Source of the DNA: Methylobacterium isbiliense
GTDB lineage: Bacteria; Pseudomonadota; Alphaproteobacteria; Rhizobiales; Beijerinckiaceae
Length of the DNA stretch: 64,000 nucleotides
NCBI RefSeq assembly: GCF_022179325.1
Contig: NZ_BPQQ01000031.1
Span: forward strand, 62,001-126,000
Direction of reading: 5' to 3'
In this document: positions 56,707 to 64,000 of the stretch, piece by piece
Position numbering within the stretch: the first letter of the stretch is position 1
How the letters are laid out: every line of letters starts with the position of its first letter
Notes under the pieces: model-generated
The model's database searches: none
What the model saw: the letters and a program-made list of their open reading frames with translations, nothing else
Told to the model about the DNA's origin: nothing
Program-made: the position numbers and the translations under genes

Positions 56707-58188
56707 ATGCCCAAGATCATTCCCGTCGCGTCGTTCGATGGTGTCGTGTTCGGCGCGACCGGCGACCTGACGATGCGCAAGCTGCTGCCGGCGCTCTACT
56801 ACCGGTTCCGCGACCGGCAGATCCCCGAGACGAGCCGGATCATCGCGGCGGCGCGCAGCCATCATCCGGAGGCGGAGTACCGCGGCATGGCGGAGGCGGC
56901 GCTGCGCCGCCACGTCCCCGAGGCGGATCTCGACGCCGACACGATCGCGGGCTTCCTCTCGCTCGTCACCTACGTGGCGGTGGACGGGGCGGGGGAGGAG
57001 GGCTGGTCGGATCTCTCCCGGCTGCTCGGCGAGCGGCCGGATCAGGTGCGCTCCTACTACCTCGCCACATCGCCGAGCCTCTACGGCAAGATCTGCCGCA
57101 ACCTCGCCACCCATGACCTGATCACGCCGCAGTCGCGCGTGGTGCTGGAGAAGCCGATCGGCCACGACCTGACCTCGGCCCGCGCCATCAACGACCAGGT
57201 CGGCCGGGTCTTTCCCGAGAGCCAGATCTTCCGGATCGACCATTACCTCGGCAAGGAGACGGTGCAGAACCTGCTGGCGCTGCGCTTCGCCAACACCATC
57301 TTCGAACGGCTGTGGAACGCCGACGTCATCGACCACGTGCAGATCACGGTCGCCGAGACGGTGGGGGTCGAGGGACGCGGCGGCTACTACGACACCTCCG
57401 GCGCGCTGCGGGACATGCTGCAGAACCACATGCTGCAGCTCCTCTGCCTGCTGGCGATGGAGAGTCCGCTCTCGCTCGACGCCGACGCGGTGCGCGACGA
57501 GAAGCTGAAGGTGCTGCGGGCGCTGAAGCCGATTCCGGCCCACGAGATCCCGGCCCGCACCGTGCGCGGCCAGTACGGGCCGGGGGCGATCGGCGGCCAG
57601 GCGGTGCCGGGCTACGCGGAGGATCTCGGCACCGGGGCGCGCAGCCTCACCGAGACCTTCGTGGCCCTGCGGCTCGAACTGATGATGCCGCGTTGGGCCG
57701 GCGTGCCGTTCTATCTGCGCACCGGCAAGCGGCTGCCGCAGAAGATGTCCGAGATCGTGGTGCAGTTCCGCTCCTCGCCGTTCAGCATCTTCCCGCCCGA
57801 ATCCTTCGCGCGCGAGCCGAACCGCCTCGTCATCCGGCTCCAGCCTCAGGAGGGCATCAAGCTCGAGATGATGACCAAGGAGCCGGGCCCGGGCGGCATG
57901 CGGCTGCGCCCCACCGGCCTCGACATCAGCTTCGAGGAGACCTTCAACCAGCGCTATCCGGATGCCTACGAGCGCCTGCTGATGGATGTGGTCCGTGGCA
58001 ACGCCACCTTGTTCATGCGCCGCGACGAGGTCGAGGCCGCCTGGGCCTGGGCGGACGGCGTGCTGCAGGCCTGGGCGGACCGCCCCGAACCGCCACGGCC
58101 CTACCCGGCCGGCACCTGGGGACCCACCGCCGCCATCGCCCTCATCGAGCGCGACGGGCGCACGTGGCACGAGAACCTGCCGACGTAG
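56707..58188 (+). CDS. zwf: Glucose-6-phosphate 1-dehydrogenase
   Basis: A 493-residue enzyme, first step of the oxidative pentose-phosphate and Entner-Doudoroff routes. The NADP-binding motif GATGDL is at residues 16-21, and the substrate motif RIDHYLGKE at 176-184 contains the catalytic His179 environment and K183. EKPIGHDL, the second conserved element, is upstream of it. The C-terminal part with PYPAGTWGPTAA is standard. The start MPKIIPVASFDGVVFGATGDL is slightly different from the usual DxVIFGATGDL. No pgl or edd lies next to it; the convergent neighbour is glgA. Confidence 0.96.
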   Translation: MPKIIPVASFDGVVFGATGDLTMRKLLPALYYRFRDRQIPETSRIIAAARSHHPEAEYRGMAEAALRRHVPEADLDADTIAGFLSLVTYVAVDGAGEEGWSDLSRLLGERPDQVRSYYLATSPSLYGKICRNLATHDLITPQSRVVLEKPIGHDLTSARAINDQVGRVFPESQIFRIDHYLGKETVQNLLALRFANTIFERLWNADVIDHVQITVAETVGVEGRGGYYDTSGALRDMLQNHMLQLLCLLAMESPLSLDADAVRDEKLKVLRALKPIPAHEIPARTVRGQYGPGAIGGQAVPGYAEDLGTGARSLTETFVALRLELMMPRWAGVPFYLRTGKRLPQKMSEIVVQFRSSPFSIFPPESFAREPNRLVIRLQPQEGIKLEMMTKEPGPGGMRLRPTGLDISFEETFNQRYPDAYERLLMDVVRGNATLFMRRDEVEAAWAWADGVLQAWADRPEPPRPYPAGTWGPTAAIALIERDGRTWHENLPT

Positions 58189-58248
58189 GCGCGTGGGGGG
58201 ACTGATCCCGTGCGGGCGACCGAGCGGCGCGGCCGTGATGCGCGCCGC

Positions 58249-59778
58249 TCAGGCGGCGCGGAAGCGCACCACTTCGCCGTTGCCCATCGTGCGCGCGTAG
58301 AGCGCGCTGTAGCTCGTCGCCGCCTTGTCCCAGCCGAACGTGCGGGCCATCGCGGTGCGGCGCATGATGTTGAGCTGGCGCTTCGACCTGAAGGTGTCGA
58401 GGGCGCGGCGCACCGCGCCCGCGAGGCCCCGCAGGGAGGCCTCGCCGAACAGGAAGCCGGTGACGCCGTCCTCGACGGTGTCGGCCAGCCCGCCGGTGCG
58501 GTGGGCGATCGGCAGGGACCCGAAGCGCTGGGCGTACATCTGCGCGAGGCCGCAGGGCTCGAAGCGCGAGGGCATCAGCAGGAAGTCGCTGCCCGCGAAC
58601 ATCCGGTGCGCGTCGGTCTCGTCGAAGCCGATGCGCACGCCCACCGCGCCCGGGTGACGGCGCGCGAGGTCCATGAAGGCGTGCTCGAAGCGCGGCTCCC
58701 CCTGGCCGGTGACCACGAGCTGTCCGCCTTCCGCCACGATGGTCTCGGCGGCCGCGAGGGTGAGGTCGACCCCCTTCTGGTGCACGAGGCGCGACACGAT
58801 GGCGAAGAGCGGCCCGCGCGAGACGCCGAGGCCGAAGCGCTGGCGCACCGCGTCCGCATTGGCGCGCTTGCCCTTCCAGTCGTCGGCCTCGAACGCGGTG
58901 GCGAGGTGGGGGTCGGTGCGCGGGTCCCAGATCTCGTCGATGCCGTTGAGGATGCCGGCGAGGCGCCCCTGCCGGGCGCGGGTGCTCAACAATCCTTCCA
59001 GGCCGCAGCCGAATTCCGGCGTGGTGATCTCCTGCGCGTAGGTCTCGCTGACCGTGGTCACGTGCGAGGCGTAGAACAGGCCGGCCTTCAGGAAGGAGAG
59101 CTTGCCGTAGAACTCGACGCCGTCGATGTGGAAGGCGCTCTCCGGCACGCCGAGCCGGGGGAGGTTCTCGCGCGGAAAGAGGCCCTGATAGGCGAGGTTA
59201 TGGACCGTCAGGATGGTCGGGACGCGCAGGCCCTGCCACGCGAGGTAGGCCGGGGCCAGCGCGGTCTGCCAGTCGTTGAGGTGGAGGAGGTCGGCGGTCC
59301 AGTCCGGGTCGACCCCCTGCGCGAGTTCCACCGCCGCGAGGCTGAGGCGACCGAAGCGCAGGTCGTTGTCCGGAAAGTCGCCGCCCAGGTCGCCGTAGGG
59401 CGAGCCGGCGCGGTCGTAGAGGTCGGCGTTCAGGAGCACGTAGACGGGCAGGCCGTCGCCGGTCTCGACGAGGCCGAGGGCGGACGGCGGCAGGCCGTCG
59501 CGGCCCGGGAGATGGGCCACGATCGGGATGTCGGCGTAGCGCTCCACCACCTGCCGGTAGCCGGGGATCAGGATCCGCACGTCGTAGTGCTGGCGCAGCG
59601 CCCGCGGCAGCGCCGCCGCCACCTCGCCGAGGCCGCCGGTCTTGAGAAAGTCCGCCATCTCGGGCGTGGCGAACAGGATGCGCTGGCGCAGGGAATGGCG
59701 GGGGGAGCGGGGCCGGGGAGGTGGGGACGGATCGGCGGGCGCAACCGAGAGCGAGCGCACCGATGCCGATCCGATCAT
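58249..59778 (-). CDS. glgA: Glycogen synthase
   Basis: A 509-residue GT5 glycosyltransferase using ADP-glucose to extend alpha-1,4-glucan chains. The ADP-glucose motif KTGGLGEV begins at K46, later elements are LHLNDWQTAL, FGCGLEGLL, the NGID segment (GILNGIDEIWDP) and the C-terminal MPSRFEPCGLAQMYAQRFG with the conserved Glu. A 30-residue Pro/Arg-rich N-terminal extension precedes the usual start. An upstream ATG near 59837 would lengthen it further; 59778 has a GGGGGTCC-type weak ribosome site. It is followed upstream by the leftward GH13 gene, so both may be cotranscribed. Confidence 0.94.
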   Translation of the reverse strand: MIGSASVRSLSVAPADPSPPPRPRSPRHSLRQRILFATPEMADFLKTGGLGEVAAALPRALRQHYDVRILIPGYRQVVERYADIPIVAHLPGRDGLPPSALGLVETGDGLPVYVLLNADLYDRAGSPYGDLGGDFPDNDLRFGRLSLAAVELAQGVDPDWTADLLHLNDWQTALAPAYLAWQGLRVPTILTVHNLAYQGLFPRENLPRLGVPESAFHIDGVEFYGKLSFLKAGLFYASHVTTVSETYAQEITTPEFGCGLEGLLSTRARQGRLAGILNGIDEIWDPRTDPHLATAFEADDWKGKRANADAVRQRFGLGVSRGPLFAIVSRLVHQKGVDLTLAAAETIVAEGGQLVVTGQGEPRFEHAFMDLARRHPGAVGVRIGFDETDAHRMFAGSDFLLMPSRFEPCGLAQMYAQRFGSLPIAHRTGGLADTVEDGVTGFLFGEASLRGLAGAVRRALDTFRSKRQLNIMRRTAMARTFGWDKAATSYSALYARTMGNGEVVRFRAA

Positions 59779-59973
59779 CGAGGACCCCCAAAGACGCGGC
59801 TGCAAGGTGCGGACCGTTGGAACCGCTACGCCGCTCATCCTGACCCGAACGCGCGGATGCGCCCCGGGTTCCACTGCACTGCACAATAAACCCAAAAACC
59901 GATTCGGCAAGCAGAATCGTGAGAATTCGTCCGATTGTGCTTGCCGACGCAAGGATACGGCTGAGCTGAGCGA

Positions 59974-61611
<1,638 letters not shown>

Positions 61612-62011
61612 GCCAGGCTCCGTGAGGGCGGGTGAGGTCTGCGGCCACGCTCGCGCGGCCCTCCGGCAGGCAAGCCGGAACCGCGCCGCGGGTTCCCTGC
61701 CGGTGCGGAACCGCATAGCGGCAGGCGGGTTTTCGCGGATATCATCGCTTTCCCCATGGTCCCGATGCCCGAGAGGATGGCGTTCATGGGGGCTTCAGGC
61801 CGGAACGGACACAGTCAGGTCCAGTTTCGGTGTCACGTGTCGTGAAGGACACACGCCGGAAGACTCCGTGCAGGAGGCTTCGTCCGTCTCGACACGTGAG
61901 CGACTTGGCCACACCATGCTGCGGTTGGCCAACGGTCTTGCGGCATTCAACGCGACGTCAGAACGCGCCGCCGCAAAGACATGACCCTTGGCAACGATTG
62001 GGGGTTCTGAG
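61612..62011. other. Divergent intergenic region of the glycogen genes
   Basis: 400 bp between the GH13 and glgP starts. It has a long imperfect hairpin (CCGGCAGG at 61663-61670 with CCTGCCGG at 61696-61703, with an inner GGAAC/GTTCC stem) in the probable leader of the GH13 gene. No gene is seen; short frames here have no support. Confidence 0.4.

Positions 62012-64000
<1,989 letters not shown>

Overview
The window is about 70% G+C, densely coded, and looks like chromosome of an alphaproteobacterium of the order Hyphomicrobiales, most likely a Methylobacterium-type organism. The basis is base composition, the long C-terminal extension on ribosomal protein S2 typical of alphaproteobacteria, the split Tol operon, and the overall gene repertoire; the genus is an inference. 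No rRNA, tRNA, CRISPR array, transposase or prophage gene was recognised. Both ends cut through a gene.

Layout: 1-3.3 kb holds the end of an FMN reductase gene, a tandem gamma-carbonic-anhydrase-like protein, moaE and an AI-2E-type permease. 3.4-9.7 kb is a TetR regulator divergent from an RND efflux operon with two adaptors and one pump. Bacterioferritin (9.85 kb), a small membrane-anchored protein and an EamA exporter follow. 12.2-18.7 kb is ruvB, a Tat-exported metallophosphoesterase, ybgC and tolQRAB, then a DUF2778/Tlde1-like protein where pal might be expected. 20.2-25.2 kb is a second TetR-adaptor-RND operon. 25.4-29.5 kb holds a 1126-residue periplasmic repeat protein convergent with a lone fliP. 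29.8-33.6 kb has an MFS transporter, a hydrolase, and a DGPF/YCII protein overlapping an ECF42-type sigma factor.

33.6-39 kb has a three-gene leftward unit (GT-C-like membrane protein, DUF1499 protein, amine oxidase) divergent from a UDP-galactopyranose-mutase-like flavoprotein. A chemoreceptor, a secreted collagen-like protein and a CYTH phosphatase follow. 44.4-47.4 kb is the translation operon rpsB-tsf-pyrH with a strong hairpin in each gap. 48.3-54.4 kb is a cyanate-use locus: an ABC importer and cyanase in one operon, with a near-perfect sigma-54 promoter, three ACGA-N4-TCGT dyads upstream and a divergent sigma-54 activator with a GAFTGA motif. After an acyl-CoA-dehydrogenase-like gene and an SDR gene, 56.7-64 kb carries central carbohydrate genes: zwf, glgA, a GH13 alpha-glucosidase and the start of glgP.

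The most coherent system is the cyanate locus: the activator should bind the dyads, open the sigma-54 promoter, and switch on uptake of cyanate plus its hydrolysis to ammonia and CO2. Other points of interest are the tandem gamma-CA protein, whose two halves keep complementary metal-binding histidines, the collagen-like protein with 66 G-X-Y triplets, and several families of intergenic hairpins.
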